From Rickettsia typhi (GTDB lineage Bacteria; Pseudomonadota; Alphaproteobacteria; Rickettsiales; Rickettsiaceae): a stretch of DNA of 64,000 nucleotides. The DNA is taken from positions 95,236-159,235 of the forward strand of contig CAMBEC010000005.1 of assembly GCA_945865485.1 (NCBI GenBank). Reading direction: 5' to 3'. The translations under genes were made by a program, and so were the position numbers. The notes beneath the pieces were generated by a model. It was not told the DNA's origin and ran no database searches. It saw only the letters and a list, made by a program, of their open reading frames with translations. Numbering within the stretch: position 1 is the first letter of the stretch; every line of letters starts with the position of its first letter. Positions 8,690-17,510 of this stretch are shown piece after piece.

Positions 8690-9649
8690 TCAGGCAATTC
8701 CATGTCTTAGTATATCATGAATATGCACAATTCCTACCAATCTATTTCCATGAGTTACAGGAAGCGCAGTAATGGCTTTTTGATTCATGATAAATAGTGC
8801 CTGGGTTGCTAGTGTACTATCAGATATTGTTTTGGGATTACTGGTCATTACGTCCTTTGCTACCTTGCTAACTAAGTTTTCATTAATATGTCTGCGAAGG
8901 TCGCCGTCAGTAATTATTCCTATTATTTTATCATTATTATCTAGAACAATTGCGCATCCAAGGCATTTTTCGTTCATAGTGATTATTACGTCAGTAAATT
9001 TAGCGCTTTCTAGTACTATCGGTAGATTACCTTCTCCTTTCATTATATCTGCTACTTTTAATAAATTTGTTCCTATTTTCCCTCCGGGATGGAATATTTT
9101 AAAGTCTTCTTTTGTAAAACCCTTCGACTGATGAAGGGTAGTAACTAAAGCGTCTCCCAGTGATAATGTCATTAACGAAGAAGTTGTGGGAGCTGAAATA
9201 GATGAAGTTTCAGTTTGGATAGGTAAATTCAAGAGAAAGTCACTACTTTTACCAAGAGTAGAATCGGCGTTCATGGTCATTGCTGCAATCTTTATGTTAA
9301 ATCGTTTGCAATAATTTATTGTATCAAATAATTCTTTAGTTTCTCCTGAGTTAGATAACATAATTACCATATCTATTTCAGTGATCATGCCTAGGTCTCC
9401 GTGACTTGCTTCTCCAGGATGGATATAAAATGCTGGGGTACCTGTGGAAGATAAACTGGCGGCAATTTTTCTAGCAATATATCCACTCTTACCCATTCCC
9501 ATAAGCACGATACGTCCTTTAAAATTTAGTATGTGTTCAACTAGGGCAGCGAAATCTCTCGGGATATCTTGAGCCAAAATCTGTAAAGACTTTGATTGTT
9601 CTAGTATGCTATTTTTGGCTAAAGTGGTATAATTCATACTAGCTACCAT
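8690..9649 (-). CDS. kdsD: Arabinose 5-phosphate isomerase, KdsD/KpsF
   Basis: A 319-residue protein with an N-terminal SIS sugar-isomerase domain (VLMGMGKSGYIARKIAASL; HPGEASHGDLGM; MLSNSGETKEL) and two C-terminal CBS domains (from about residue 200; ITDGDLRRH, HIHDILRHGIA). It converts ribulose 5-phosphate to arabinose 5-phosphate, the first step to Kdo in lipopolysaccharide. It overlaps the end of the upstream RNase D gene by 11 bp. An internal Met at residue 5 is an alternative start that would remove the overlap. It lies near the lpt genes, consistent with an envelope role. Confidence 0.93.
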   Translation of the reverse strand: MVASMNYTTLAKNSILEQSKSLQILAQDIPRDFAALVEHILNFKGRIVLMGMGKSGYIARKIAASLSSTGTPAFYIHPGEASHGDLGMITEIDMVIMLSNSGETKELFDTINYCKRFNIKIAAMTMNADSTLGKSSDFLLNLPIQTETSSISAPTTSSLMTLSLGDALVTTLHQSKGFTKEDFKIFHPGGKIGTNLLKVADIMKGEGNLPIVLESAKFTDVIITMNEKCLGCAIVLDNNDKIIGIITDGDLRRHINENLVSKVAKDVMTSNPKTISDSTLATQALFIMNQKAITALPVTHGNRLVGIVHIHDILRHGIA

Positions 9650-10256
9650 ATGAAAAAATATCTATATCATTCCATCCATTTAAGTCTAGTTCAACTCTAG
9701 TTGGTAAAAATTCAAACAATTTATGAGCAATTTTATTTCTATTTAATTCAATTAGACGTTCGGTAAGTATTGCTCTAAGAGAATGAAGATAAACAACATC
9801 TTTTGCGGCGTATTCTTTTTGATCTTCGCTTAGTTCTTGCGCCCCCCAATAAGATGATTGTTGTTGTTTAGAAATAGTTACGCCGAGCAATTCGCGACAC
9901 AGATCTTTTAAGCCGTGGTAATCAGTATATGTTCGTGTTAGTTTTGAAGCGATTTTTGTACAGAAAATATTCACCAAATCTATTTCCAAGTATTTTTTGA
10001 TTACTGCTAAGTCGAATCGGGCATAATGAAATATTTTACCTCTATTTTCATCTAGAAGTAATTTCTTTAAATTAGGTGCGGCGTAGTTATTTTGGTCAAA
10101 TTGAATTAAGTAAGAATCACCATCACCATTACTAATTTGTAATACACATAACCTATCTCTATGAAAGTTTAGCCCCATAGTTTCTGAATCAATCGCCAAA
10201 TCTCCGGCCAAATGAAAATCATTAGGTAAATCATTTTTATAAACAACAACTCTCAT
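9639..10256 (-). CDS. rnd: Ribonuclease D, exonuclease domain only
   Basis: A 205-residue DEDD-family 3'-5' exonuclease. Acidic motifs are visible as AIDSETMGL (Exo I), FHYARFDLAVI (Exo II) and YAAKDVVYLHSL (Exo III, with the Tyr of the DEDDy class). It trims tRNA and other structured RNA 3' ends. It is about half the length of E. coli RNase D because it lacks the HRDC domains; a short form of this kind is usual in Alphaproteobacteria. It lies just downstream of the FtsB-like gene (15-bp gap) and overlaps kdsD. Confidence 0.88.
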   Translation of the reverse strand: MRVVVYKNDLPNDFHLAGDLAIDSETMGLNFHRDRLCVLQISNGDGDSYLIQFDQNNYAAPNLKKLLLDENRGKIFHYARFDLAVIKKYLEIDLVNIFCTKIASKLTRTYTDYHGLKDLCRELLGVTISKQQQSSYWGAQELSEDQKEYAAKDVVYLHSLRAILTERLIELNRNKIAHKLFEFLPTRVELDLNGWNDIDIFSYGS

Positions 10257-10271
10257 AGCATTTTCTCCAGA

Positions 10272-10598
10272 TTAATTGCTTTTAAGCGGGGTTTTAAATA
10301 TTTTTTCTCCAGGTGCAGAAAATCCAAGCACGTTTCTAATTTTTTCGTCAAGCATATCCTTATCTATAGACTCATGACGTAATAATTTTGTTCTGTTTTC
10401 AATTTCTAATCTTTCTGCCCTTAAAAGTTCAAGTTTTTTGTGTGAACTGCTGAGTTCAGCTTGTAACTTAAAATAAGCTAATATACCTCTGCTACCATAA
10501 ACTGAATGGAAGATAAAATACAATAGCATTAAAAGCATTAAGACGTTAAAAGCTCTTTTCTTAGTAAAATTAAAACTGTTTGATGGTTTATCTATCAT
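10272..10598 (-). CDS. FtsB/DivIC-like septum formation initiator
   Basis: A 108-residue bitopic protein: a basic N-terminal tail, one membrane helix (about 17-35), then a coiled coil (LQAELSSSHKKLELLRAERL) ending in a DKDMLDEKIRNVLGFSAPGE segment. The layout and LGFSAPGE-type end match the alphaproteobacterial septum formation initiator family, which links the early divisome to FtsL/FtsQ and septal peptidoglycan synthesis. It starts 10 bp downstream of cdsA, so the two are probably cotranscribed. FtsB is the likely functional equivalent, but the family is short and divergent. Confidence 0.75.
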   Translation of the reverse strand: MIDKPSNSFNFTKKRAFNVLMLLMLLYFIFHSVYGSRGILAYFKLQAELSSSHKKLELLRAERLEIENRTKLLRHESIDKDMLDEKIRNVLGFSAPGEKIFKTPLKSN

Positions 10599-10608
10599 AT
10601 AGATTTAC

Positions 10609-11265
10609 TCAAACTCTATTAATCAAATATAAAGCAATTAGAGGGGCGGTTAGAATAATGCTATCGAATCTATCAAGTGCTCCCCCGTGGCCAGGTATAA
10701 TTGTTCCAGTATCTTTGATTTTAAATTTTCTTTTTATTAAGGATACGCTTAAGTCGCTGATTTGAGCAATAACACCAATAACTAGGGCAAAAAAACTTAA
10801 CGAAATATTTGATTTGTCTATCATGTATGGGAGAGTGTAACCTGAAATTAGCGTTAGTATATTAACACTTATTATTGCGCTTAAAACCCCAATTACCAGA
10901 CCACTGATGGTTTTATTGGGACTAGTTTTCGGAGCTAGTTTAGGGCCTCCTATAAGTTTTCCACCAAACATCGCCATAACGTCAACACTCCAAACTATAC
11001 AAAAAAATGTCATTAATAACCAACCAGTTTGATCAATGTATGAAATAAGCAATAAAGAAGCTATAGGAATAGGTATAGCTAGCAGTCCTATAAGATTATG
11101 ATATATTGAGGTCTTAGTGATATTATACCATTCAAGGAGCATTACGGCCGCAATGCTGTAAAGTGCAATATAAAATAACGGTCTTAGAAAAAAAATTGCC
11201 ACAATAAAAAAGCATCCTAGCGCCAATCCGGAAAGGCAACGAATCAATAAATTTCTTTTATTCAT
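10609..11265 (-). CDS. cdsA: Phosphatidate cytidylyltransferase
   Basis: A 218-residue polytopic membrane enzyme with about six helices. The CDP-diglyceride synthetase signature is complete near the C-terminus: SLIKRKFKIKDTGTIIPGHG followed by GALDRFDSI. It makes CDP-diacylglycerol from phosphatidic acid and CTP, the branch point to phosphatidylglycerol and phosphatidylethanolamine. A second motif, KTSPNKTISG, precedes it. uppS lies 140 bp upstream on the same strand, the usual uppS-cdsA order. The protein is a little shorter than E. coli CdsA, as is common in Rickettsiales. Confidence 0.93.
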   Translation of the reverse strand: MNKRNLLIRCLSGLALGCFFIVAIFFLRPLFYIALYSIAAVMLLEWYNITKTSIYHNLIGLLAIPIPIASLLLISYIDQTGWLLMTFFCIVWSVDVMAMFGGKLIGGPKLAPKTSPNKTISGLVIGVLSAIISVNILTLISGYTLPYMIDKSNISLSFFALVIGVIAQISDLSVSLIKRKFKIKDTGTIIPGHGGALDRFDSIILTAPLIALYLINRV

Positions 11266-11278
11266 AAGCTATAGTTTC

Positions 11279-11385
11279 TTAACTTGAAGTAGGGACAGAC
11301 AATTTAGCGAGTCTCAGCTGTGTTCACCTGACAACCTATGCTGCGCAGCTTCGCTCTAAAATTAACTATCCCTACTTCAAGTTAA
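11279..11385. repeat. Palindromic element with 17-bp perfect arms
   Basis: The uppS-cdsA gap contains a perfect inverted repeat, TTAACTTGAAGTAGGGA at 11279-11295 and its complement at 11369-11385. Inside it are weaker paired blocks (TTTAGCGAG against CTCTAAAATT). The whole 107 bp could fold into a long hairpin. It fills nearly the whole intergenic space between two genes that are probably cotranscribed, so it is more likely a small mobile or processing element than a terminator. Confidence 0.7.
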
Positions 11386-11405
11386 TTTACTATAATATAA
11401 GATTC

Positions 11406-12089
11406 CTATCTACCACCAAAATTTCTTTGACGTGTTGAGTAATTTCCTATGGATTTTTCTAAATCACTTACATCAAATTCTGGCCAAAATTTATCCAAAA
11501 AATATAATTCAGCGTAGGCTAGTTGCCACAACAAAAAGTTACTAATTCTATAGTCATTGCCAGTTCTGATTAAAAGGTCAACATCTGGCATCTCTGGATC
11601 ATACAAGAAATTTCTAAAATTGTCTTCTGTAATTTTTGTTATGCCGGAGTCAAGAGCTTTGGTAAAAGCATCTACTATTTCCGCTCTACTACCGTAACTA
11701 AAAGCTATACAAACAGTAGCTTCTGAGTTGTTTTTAGTACTTTCAACAGCAGCTTTAATTTTTTGCTGAAGCGATGGAGCTAATTTTTCTAAATGACCAA
11801 TTACTTTTAGTTTAATTCCATATTTGGTAAGGATTTTTGTTTCGTGCAAGACGTAGTGGCTTAAAAGATTAATTAGAATTGAAACCTCTTCGGCTGGTCT
11901 TTGCCAATTTTCAGATGAAAATGTATAGAGAGTAAGGTACTTTATTCCCAGCCTTGACAGGTGGGGCATGAGAGATTTGGCAACTTCTGCACCTTTCTTG
12001 TGCCCGTCAGCTTTAGATTTTTCATGTAATTTTGCCCACCTGGCATTACCATCCATGATTATTGCTAAGTGATTCAAGTTTTGTTTCAT
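11406..12089 (-). CDS. uppS: Undecaprenyl diphosphate synthase
   Basis: A 227-residue cis-prenyltransferase. The catalytic Asp is in LAIIMDGNARWAK, followed by GHKKGAEV, LTLYTFSSENWQRP and the C-terminal PDVDLLIRTGNDYRISNFLL with AELYFLDKFWPEF. It makes the C55 lipid carrier for peptidoglycan and O-antigen synthesis. Its retention indicates a cell wall precursor pathway. It begins 4 bp after the envZ-like gene ends and precedes cdsA. Length is near normal. Confidence 0.95.
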   Translation of the reverse strand: MKQNLNHLAIIMDGNARWAKLHEKSKADGHKKGAEVAKSLMPHLSRLGIKYLTLYTFSSENWQRPAEEVSILINLLSHYVLHETKILTKYGIKLKVIGHLEKLAPSLQQKIKAAVESTKNNSEATVCIAFSYGSRAEIVDAFTKALDSGITKITEDNFRNFLYDPEMPDVDLLIRTGNDYRISNFLLWQLAYAELYFLDKFWPEFDVSDLEKSIGNYSTRQRNFGGR

Positions 12090-12093
12090 AAGG

Positions 12094-13401
12094 TTACTTT
12101 TTTATTGGTAATTGAATTTGTACAAGTAGACCCTTGAGGCTCTTGCTTTCGCCAAGTGTGATTGTGCCATAATGACCACTTATTATCTCTTTTGTAATAG
12201 CTAGGCCTAGTCCTACACCAGCTGAATTATCTAAGGATCTTGATTTGTCAGCTCGATAAAATGGTTTAAACACTGATTTTCGTTCATCTTTCTTAATACC
12301 CTTGCCATTATCTTCAATGATGATTAGTGCTTCATCTTCGCTTGAAGACAGAGAAATTTTGACTTTAGATGAATGTTTGAAAGCGTTACCAACAAGGTTA
12401 GCAATTGCGCGCTCGAAAGAGTGGGGTTTGATTAGGGTAATAACCTGATCAGGGCTGATATTTAGACTGATATTGTTTTCGGACCATTTTGTTTTGATAT
12501 ATGACGAAATCCAGTTATTAAGATTTATCGGTTTAAAATCTTCTCCACCTTCACCACGTGCGAAATCTAAATATGAATCAATCATATGCTGCATACTGTC
12601 TATATCGTATTGCAGTTCTTCTTTCTCTTCGGACTCATTCATGAGTTCAGCCTGTAGTTTCATACGTGTTAGAGGCGTTTTTAGATCATGAGATATCATA
12701 GCTAACATCTGAGTGCGTTTTGCAGTTTGGCGTTCAATGCGATCTCTCATTTTTAAAAAAGCTAAACCGGCTTGCCTAATCTCTTTGGCCCCAGAGGGTT
12801 TGTATTTGTCAGTTTTTTCTCCTCTACCGTAACTTTCGGCCGTATCGGTAAGTTCAATAATTGATTTTATTTGGTTTTTTGAAAAAATTAGTGAAATTGA
12901 AAGTAGTAGGATAGTAAGAAAAATAATCCAGAGTACAAAAATACTGGTTGTGGGATTTAAAATAGCTTTATAAGGTAGTTTAATCAACAAGGTCTGTGCT
13001 CCAATCTGGAGATATAAATGGACATTTCGTCCTTGATCAAGAACTATTACTCCTTCTTGTCCCAATTCTTCTTGTAATAATTTTTTAAAAATCTCTAGCT
13101 CTTCTACGTACTTTTCTTGAGGGTGGTCTGGTAGTTTTGAAGAAACAGAAGAATATTCAAGGTTCAGAAAATTCCCCTGTTTTGGTATTTTTTTGCTATT
13201 CAGACTGCGAATAAGTTCTGAGATTTCGGTTGCTATTAGGTAGCTTGTATTTTGAGAAACGTTGTACCAGTGCCTTTTATAAAACAAATATACTGCAAGA
13301 AGTTGACTGATTAATACCGGCACAATGATAATTAGCATGAACCGGGTCAGCAAACTTTTAGGGAATAAATTTTTATGTATAGAATTAAGTATAGAGAACA
13401 T
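12094..13401 (-). CDS. envZ: EnvZ-type sensor histidine kinase
   Basis: A 435-residue kinase: membrane helix 1 (about 18-38), a periplasmic domain of about 110 residues, helix 2 (about 152-174), a HAMP linker, a HisKA domain with phospho-acceptor His238 in MISHDLKTPLTRMK, and an ATPase domain with ANLVGNAFKHS (N box), IEDNGKGI and GVGLGLAI (G boxes). It overlaps the upstream response regulator gene by 17 bp, so the two form a pair. In Rickettsiales this pair is usually annotated EnvZ/OmpR. The signal it senses is unknown; the periplasmic part is not recognisably EnvZ-like. Confidence 0.88.
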   Translation of the reverse strand: MFSILNSIHKNLFPKSLLTRFMLIIIVPVLISQLLAVYLFYKRHWYNVSQNTSYLIATEISELIRSLNSKKIPKQGNFLNLEYSSVSSKLPDHPQEKYVEELEIFKKLLQEELGQEGVIVLDQGRNVHLYLQIGAQTLLIKLPYKAILNPTTSIFVLWIIFLTILLLSISLIFSKNQIKSIIELTDTAESYGRGEKTDKYKPSGAKEIRQAGLAFLKMRDRIERQTAKRTQMLAMISHDLKTPLTRMKLQAELMNESEEKEELQYDIDSMQHMIDSYLDFARGEGGEDFKPINLNNWISSYIKTKWSENNISLNISPDQVITLIKPHSFERAIANLVGNAFKHSSKVKISLSSSEDEALIIIEDNGKGIKKDERKSVFKPFYRADKSRSLDNSAGVGLGLAITKEIISGHYGTITLGESKSLKGLLVQIQLPIKK

Positions 13402-14062
13402 ACCCTTTATTTCTTATGGTTTTAAGGAATTTGGGATTTTTTGGATCTGGCTCAATCTTATTTCTGAGTCTAACGATCTGAACGTCTACAGATCTTAGGT
13501 TTAACCCACCGAGTTTGCTAGATAATTCTTCTCTCGAAATTACTTTATTTTCAGATTCGATTAAGGTATCAAGGAGCTTTTCTTCAGCGGAGCTAAGCTT
13601 AATATCAGTACCATTTTGTATTAATACTTTAGTTATTAGATTATAAGTATTATTGCCAAATCTAATAACTTCTTGTTCCTTTTTAAATCTTTTATGAGAA
13701 TTAATTAAGTTATTAATTCTAAGTAGCAATTCTCTTGGTTCAAAAGGTTTTGTAACATAGTCACTAGCTCCAGATTCCAGCCCTCTAATTTTATCTTCTG
13801 GCTCAGAAAGAGCGGTCAACATTACCACGGGCATCAATATACCGCTGGATCTTATTCTTTGGGCAAAATCGATTCCTGTAATTTCTGGCATCATGACATC
13901 TAGGATAATTAAGTCGTATATAAAACTTGATAGCAGTTTTGATGCTTCGGTTGCAGACGCACTTGTGGAAACTAAAAAATCATTTTGAGTAAGAAATTTC
14001 TTCAAAAGTTTTAGTATTCTGTTATCATCGTCTACTATTAGAATGTGTGGTTTTTTATCCAT
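13385..14062 (-). CDS. ompR: OmpR-family response regulator
   Basis: A 225-residue two-domain regulator. The receiver domain has the acidic pocket VDDD (11-13), phospho-acceptor Asp55 in LIILDVMMPE, Thr in MLTALS and Lys105 in YVTKPF. The C-terminal winged helix matches OmpR/PhoB (SSAEEKLLDTLI, REELSSKLGGL, VDVQIVRLRNKIEPDP, IRNKGYVLY). It lies directly upstream of and overlaps its kinase. A 200-bp gap upstream, with a 9-bp inverted repeat (14131-14139 and 14191-14199), separates it from the divergent ilvE and may hold promoters for both. Confidence 0.9.
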   Translation of the reverse strand: MDKKPHILIVDDDNRILKLLKKFLTQNDFLVSTSASATEASKLLSSFIYDLIILDVMMPEITGIDFAQRIRSSGILMPVVMLTALSEPEDKIRGLESGASDYVTKPFEPRELLLRINNLINSHKRFKKEQEVIRFGNNTYNLITKVLIQNGTDIKLSSAEEKLLDTLIESENKVISREELSSKLGGLNLRSVDVQIVRLRNKIEPDPKNPKFLKTIRNKGYVLYT

Positions 14063-14265
14063 TTGTACTAATTGCTAACAGGGTTTAGATCAGTTGTAGC
14101 TTTCTCCAACATATTCTGCATCAATGCAAAACTAGTGCTCTGTGCTCGCGTGTATGCATAAGCTAAGTGAGCCGAAACTTTTGAAATTAAAGCACTAGTA
14201 GAATACATGGGTTTTGCTATACTAGGATTAATATAATCTTATTTAAGGAAATTGACTATAATATT

Positions 14266-15153
14266 TTGAAGGAATTTATGAATTTTAAATTATCAAATAA
14301 AATGTCCGATTATATTTGGATAAACGGTGAAATTGTGCCTTGGGAAGAAGCCTATGTTCATGTTCTTACACACAGTTTACATTATGCCGGGGCAGTATAT
14401 GAAGGAGAGCGGTCTTACAATGGTAAGATTTTTAAATTGATGGAGCATACAAATAGATTACTCCGTTCAGCAGAATCGATGCATTTAAAAGTAAATTTTT
14501 CGGCCAATGAGATTAATCAAGCCACTCAGGAGGTACTTCGCTTGAATAATCTAAAAGATGCCTACGTGCGGCCGCTTATTTGGCGAGGGGCAGAAACACT
14601 AGGCGCCTATAATCCAATTTTAAAATGTAATATACTTGTATTAGCTATGGAATCGAACCCAGCCTTTAAAAGTGGCATGAGGTTATATGTTACGCCATGG
14701 CGTAAGGTAGGAGTGGAATCAATGCCACCTCAATGTAAATCATCCGCCCATTACGCGATGATGACAGTATCTCAGAAACTCGCGCAAGATTTGGGTTACG
14801 ACGATGCTTTAATATTGGATCAATATGATGATATTGCTGAGAGTTCTACAACTAACATCTTTTTTGGTAAAGAAGGTTTGATTGTTACGCCGATAGCTGA
14901 TCGTTTCCTTGATGGAATAACGCGCCAAACTGTTATAGAAATTGCTAGAAACATGGGTATAAAAGTTATAGAAGAGAGGTTGTTGTTGGAAAATATTGCA
15001 CAATATGATTCTTGTTTTTTAACTGGTACTTCAGCTGAAGTAAGAGGAGTTTCCTCAATATCATATGATAATGGAAAGGTTGAATTTTCTAATAACAAAT
15101 TAGTAGAAATGCTACAACAAGAGTATGCTAAAGTAGTAGGCAAAACATTATGA
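14266..15153 (+). CDS. ilvE: Branched-chain amino acid aminotransferase
   Basis: A 295-residue class IV PLP aminotransferase. It shows VHVLTHSLHYAGAVYEGERSY and YVRPLIWRGAE at the N-terminal half, the PLP lysine in QCKSSAHYAMM, LGYDDALILD, and DIAESSTTNIFF with FLDGITRQTVIEIA. It interconverts valine, leucine and isoleucine with their keto acids. The likely start is one of several Met codons; those at 14278 or 14302 (MSDYIWINGEIVPW) fit the family better than the first. It overlaps dapA by 4 bp (ATGA), so ilvE-dapA-smpB are coupled. No other branched-chain biosynthesis gene is present, suggesting a role in degradation or scavenging. Confidence 0.92.
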   Translation: MKEFMNFKLSNKMSDYIWINGEIVPWEEAYVHVLTHSLHYAGAVYEGERSYNGKIFKLMEHTNRLLRSAESMHLKVNFSANEINQATQEVLRLNNLKDAYVRPLIWRGAETLGAYNPILKCNILVLAMESNPAFKSGMRLYVTPWRKVGVESMPPQCKSSAHYAMMTVSQKLAQDLGYDDALILDQYDDIAESSTTNIFFGKEGLIVTPIADRFLDGITRQTVIEIARNMGIKVIEERLLLENIAQYDSCFLTGTSAEVRGVSSISYDNGKVEFSNNKLVEMLQQEYAKVVGKTL

Positions 15154-16040
15154 TATTCAAGGGGCTTTTAACAGCGCTTATTACTCCACTAGATGAAAAT
15201 GACAATATTGATTTTAGGGCGCTAGAATCTCTTGTAGAAAGACAAGTAGCTTCCGGAATTAATGGCTTGGTGATAGCTGGATCTACTGGCGAGGGCAGTA
15301 GCCTTTCTGATGAAGAATATTATGAGCTAATTAAAACTGTAATAGATTGTTCAAAAGGAAGAATACCTATAATCGCTGGTGTAGTTGGAGTTAGTACCGC
15401 ATCTGTATGTGAAAAGGTATCTATCCTTTCGAATATGAATATAGAGGGCTTAATGTGTACTGCTCCGCATTATATTAGACCAGAACAAGAAGGATTATAT
15501 CAACACTTCAAAGCAATAAATAATGCAAGCACATTGCCTATAATGATATATTTACATCCTGGTAGAACTGGCTGTGATATGTCAGACAGTACTATCTTAA
15601 AATTAGCTGCTCTTGATAAAATAGTAGCGTTGAAAGACTGTAGCAGTGATATTGAAAAGCCATTGAGACTTTTGCCGCGATTAAGTTCAAATTTTGTTTT
15701 TCTAGCTGGTGATGATAATAGATTTTTAGCTTACAGTGCTCATGGAGGAGTAGGGTGTGTATCAGTTATAGCAAATATTTTTCCAAAGCTTTGCAAAAAA
15801 GTTGAAAGCTTGTGGAGTTCTGGTGACCTTATTAAGGCAAGAGAACTACAACAACAATTAATGCCATTGATGACCGCTATTTTCTCTGAAAGCAATCCTA
15901 TCGGTATAAAGTGTGCAGCTCATGACCTGAAGTTGTGTGGTGATAAAATTAGGCTACCACTTACAAAAGCCAGAGAAGACACAAGAAAAAAAATTAATGA
16001 GCTTATGTTAGATGTCATCGGTTTAGAGAAAGATGTCTGA
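15150..16040 (+). CDS. dapA: 4-hydroxy-tetrahydrodipicolinate synthase
   Basis: A 296-residue TIM-barrel lyase. Family marks include TALITPLDEND, VIAGSTGEGSSLSDEEY, the catalytic Tyr in MIYLHPGRTGCDM, and the Schiff-base Lys in IVALKDCSSD. It condenses pyruvate with aspartate semialdehyde, the first committed step to diaminopimelate and lysine. With lysC at 27 kb it indicates that a diaminopimelate pathway for peptidoglycan is at least partly kept. It overlaps ilvE by 4 bp and smpB by 8 bp, so the three are translated as a unit. Confidence 0.95.
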   Translation: MIFKGLLTALITPLDENDNIDFRALESLVERQVASGINGLVIAGSTGEGSSLSDEEYYELIKTVIDCSKGRIPIIAGVVGVSTASVCEKVSILSNMNIEGLMCTAPHYIRPEQEGLYQHFKAINNASTLPIMIYLHPGRTGCDMSDSTILKLAALDKIVALKDCSSDIEKPLRLLPRLSSNFVFLAGDDNRFLAYSAHGGVGCVSVIANIFPKLCKKVESLWSSGDLIKARELQQQLMPLMTAIFSESNPIGIKCAAHDLKLCGDKIRLPLTKAREDTRKKINELMLDVIGLEKDV

Positions 16041-16500
16041 CAATTCATATAAGAAAGTAGTAGCCAAAAATAGGAGAGCCTCGTTTGATTACTCAATAGA
16101 AGAAAACATAGAAGCTGGCATTATGCTTACTGGAAGTGAGCTAAAATCCATCAGAGAAGGAAAGGTATCTCTGGCTGATTCTCATGCAGCGGAAGGCTCT
16201 GGTGAACTATATTTATATAATTGTCATATTGCAGAATACGAAAAAGCAAATCGTTTCAATCACGCGCCTCTGAGGCCAAGAAAATTATTGCTTCGTAAGA
16301 AAGAAATGCAAAAAATAATAGGTAAAATCAAATTAAAGGGTTACACTCTAATAGCGTTGTCGCTTTATTTTAACCATAAAAACAAAGTTAAGGTTGAACT
16401 TGGTTTAGCAAGAGGTAAAAAGCAATACGATAAGAGGCAATCAATTAAAGAAGATGACTGGAAAAGAGAGCAGGGAAGAATATTAAGAGACAAAAAATAA
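16033..16500 (+). CDS. smpB: SsrA-binding protein SmpB
   Basis: A 155-residue protein with the canonical SmpB N-terminus (VAKNRRASFDYSIEENIEAG), the GSELKSIREGKVSLADSHA motif, RPRKLLLRKKE, and the basic C-terminal tail (KKQYDKRQSIKEDDWKREQG) that occupies the empty mRNA channel of stalled ribosomes. It carries tmRNA to the A site during trans-translation. The tmRNA gene lies 1.3 kb downstream, and the tag-degradation adaptor sspB follows it, making this a compact ribosome-rescue neighbourhood. It overlaps dapA by 8 bp. Confidence 0.96.
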   Translation: MSDNSYKKVVAKNRRASFDYSIEENIEAGIMLTGSELKSIREGKVSLADSHAAEGSGELYLYNCHIAEYEKANRFNHAPLRPRKLLLRKKEMQKIIGKIKLKGYTLIALSLYFNHKNKVKVELGLARGKKQYDKRQSIKEDDWKREQGRILRDKK

Positions 16501-16518
16501 ACTAGTAAACTATTAATA

Positions 16519-16770
16519 ATGGCAACAAAAAAGGACTTAGAACAAAATATTGCAAGAAAGCTTAGCTATCTTAGCGAGGTGGATGCTAGCTTTGCAGTTG
16601 ATTGTATTTTGGATCACATTAAGGGTGAACTTACAACTGGTAATAGAGTAGAGATAAGAGGTTTTGGTAGTCTTTCAGTAAGAAAAAGAAAGCATGCTGG
16701 TAAAGACGAAGAATATAATACGATCTATTATCGTATGTCCAAAAATGTTCAAGAAGATCTGAATAAATAA
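16519..16770 (+). CDS. IHF/HU-family DNA-binding protein, atypical arm
   Basis: An 83-residue DnaII-family protein. The N-terminal helices (KKDLEQNIARKLSYLSEVDA) and the core GNRVEIRGFGSLSVRKRK match IHF-beta. The beta-arm that normally follows (RNPKTGE with the DNA-intercalating proline) is replaced by KDEEYNTIYYRMSKN, with no proline at the tip. It may therefore bind DNA without the sharp IHF bend, or serve a specialised role. It starts 18 bp after smpB. I call the family with confidence but not the exact paralogue (ihfB or HU-like). Confidence 0.78.
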   Translation: MATKKDLEQNIARKLSYLSEVDASFAVDCILDHIKGELTTGNRVEIRGFGSLSVRKRKHAGKDEEYNTIYYRMSKNVQEDLNK

Positions 16771-16903
16771 TCCCATTTTCATAAAAATCACCTGATATAT
16801 TATACCGCCATTTTTGTTAAAAAATATGCTGTAATTGTTTTATGTCTTAGGGAGATATTGGATATAATTTTGGCTTTTCTTAAAACTTGTAAAACTAATT
16901 ATT

Positions 16904-17401
16904 ATGTTAAGATTAGATAATAGCTTTTATAATAGGCATGTAGTCGAGGTTGCAAAAAACCTTTTGGGGAAAACTATGGTTTTTGGAAAAGTAAAAGGTA
17001 TTATAACCGAAACAGAGGCGTATCGTGGTGCTGACGATGAAGCTTCTCATGCTTTTAGCTGGACACCTAGATCTTCAATAATGTTTGGTCCTCCTGGATA
17101 TAGCTATATTTATTTTATTTATGGTATGTATCATTGTTTGAATATTGTTACTGAAGAAAAAAATTCCCCTAGTGCTGTGCTTATACGTGGCTTAAAATTG
17201 CCCGATATTCATTTGAATGGACCAGGAAAAATATGTAAATATTTAGGAATAACAAGAGAGCATAATGGCATTAATCTGGTGACTGATAATAACTTTTATC
17301 TTACTGAAGGTATAATAAATTCTGCAACTTATACAAGTACTGCACGAATAGGTATAAAAAAAGCAATAGATAAACAATGGCGTTTTTTAATAAATTTTTG
17401 A
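16904..17401 (+). CDS. 3-methyladenine DNA glycosylase, AAG/MPG family
   Basis: A 165-residue enzyme of the mammalian-type alkyladenine glycosylase family. It contains the catalytic ITETEAYRGADDEASHA block, the intercalating-loop YFIYGMYHCLNIV, AVLIRGLKL, and GPGKICKYLGI. It removes alkylated bases by base excision. The usual family length is about 180-200, so the C-terminus is slightly short, ending soon after ARIGIKKA. A 130-bp AT-rich leader with no clear repeat precedes it. It is probably functional because all catalytic motifs are intact. Confidence 0.9.
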   Translation: MLRLDNSFYNRHVVEVAKNLLGKTMVFGKVKGIITETEAYRGADDEASHAFSWTPRSSIMFGPPGYSYIYFIYGMYHCLNIVTEEKNSPSAVLIRGLKLPDIHLNGPGKICKYLGITREHNGINLVTDNNFYLTEGIINSATYTSTARIGIKKAIDKQWRFLINF

Positions 17402-17510
17402 CATAGATTATTTGGATATAACTATTAGGTTCTAACTTAGCATGTTAACTATAAGATCTAAAATACCAATCTTACAGGAAGTTTATTCATATCAATTATT
17501 TTTGAAAGAA

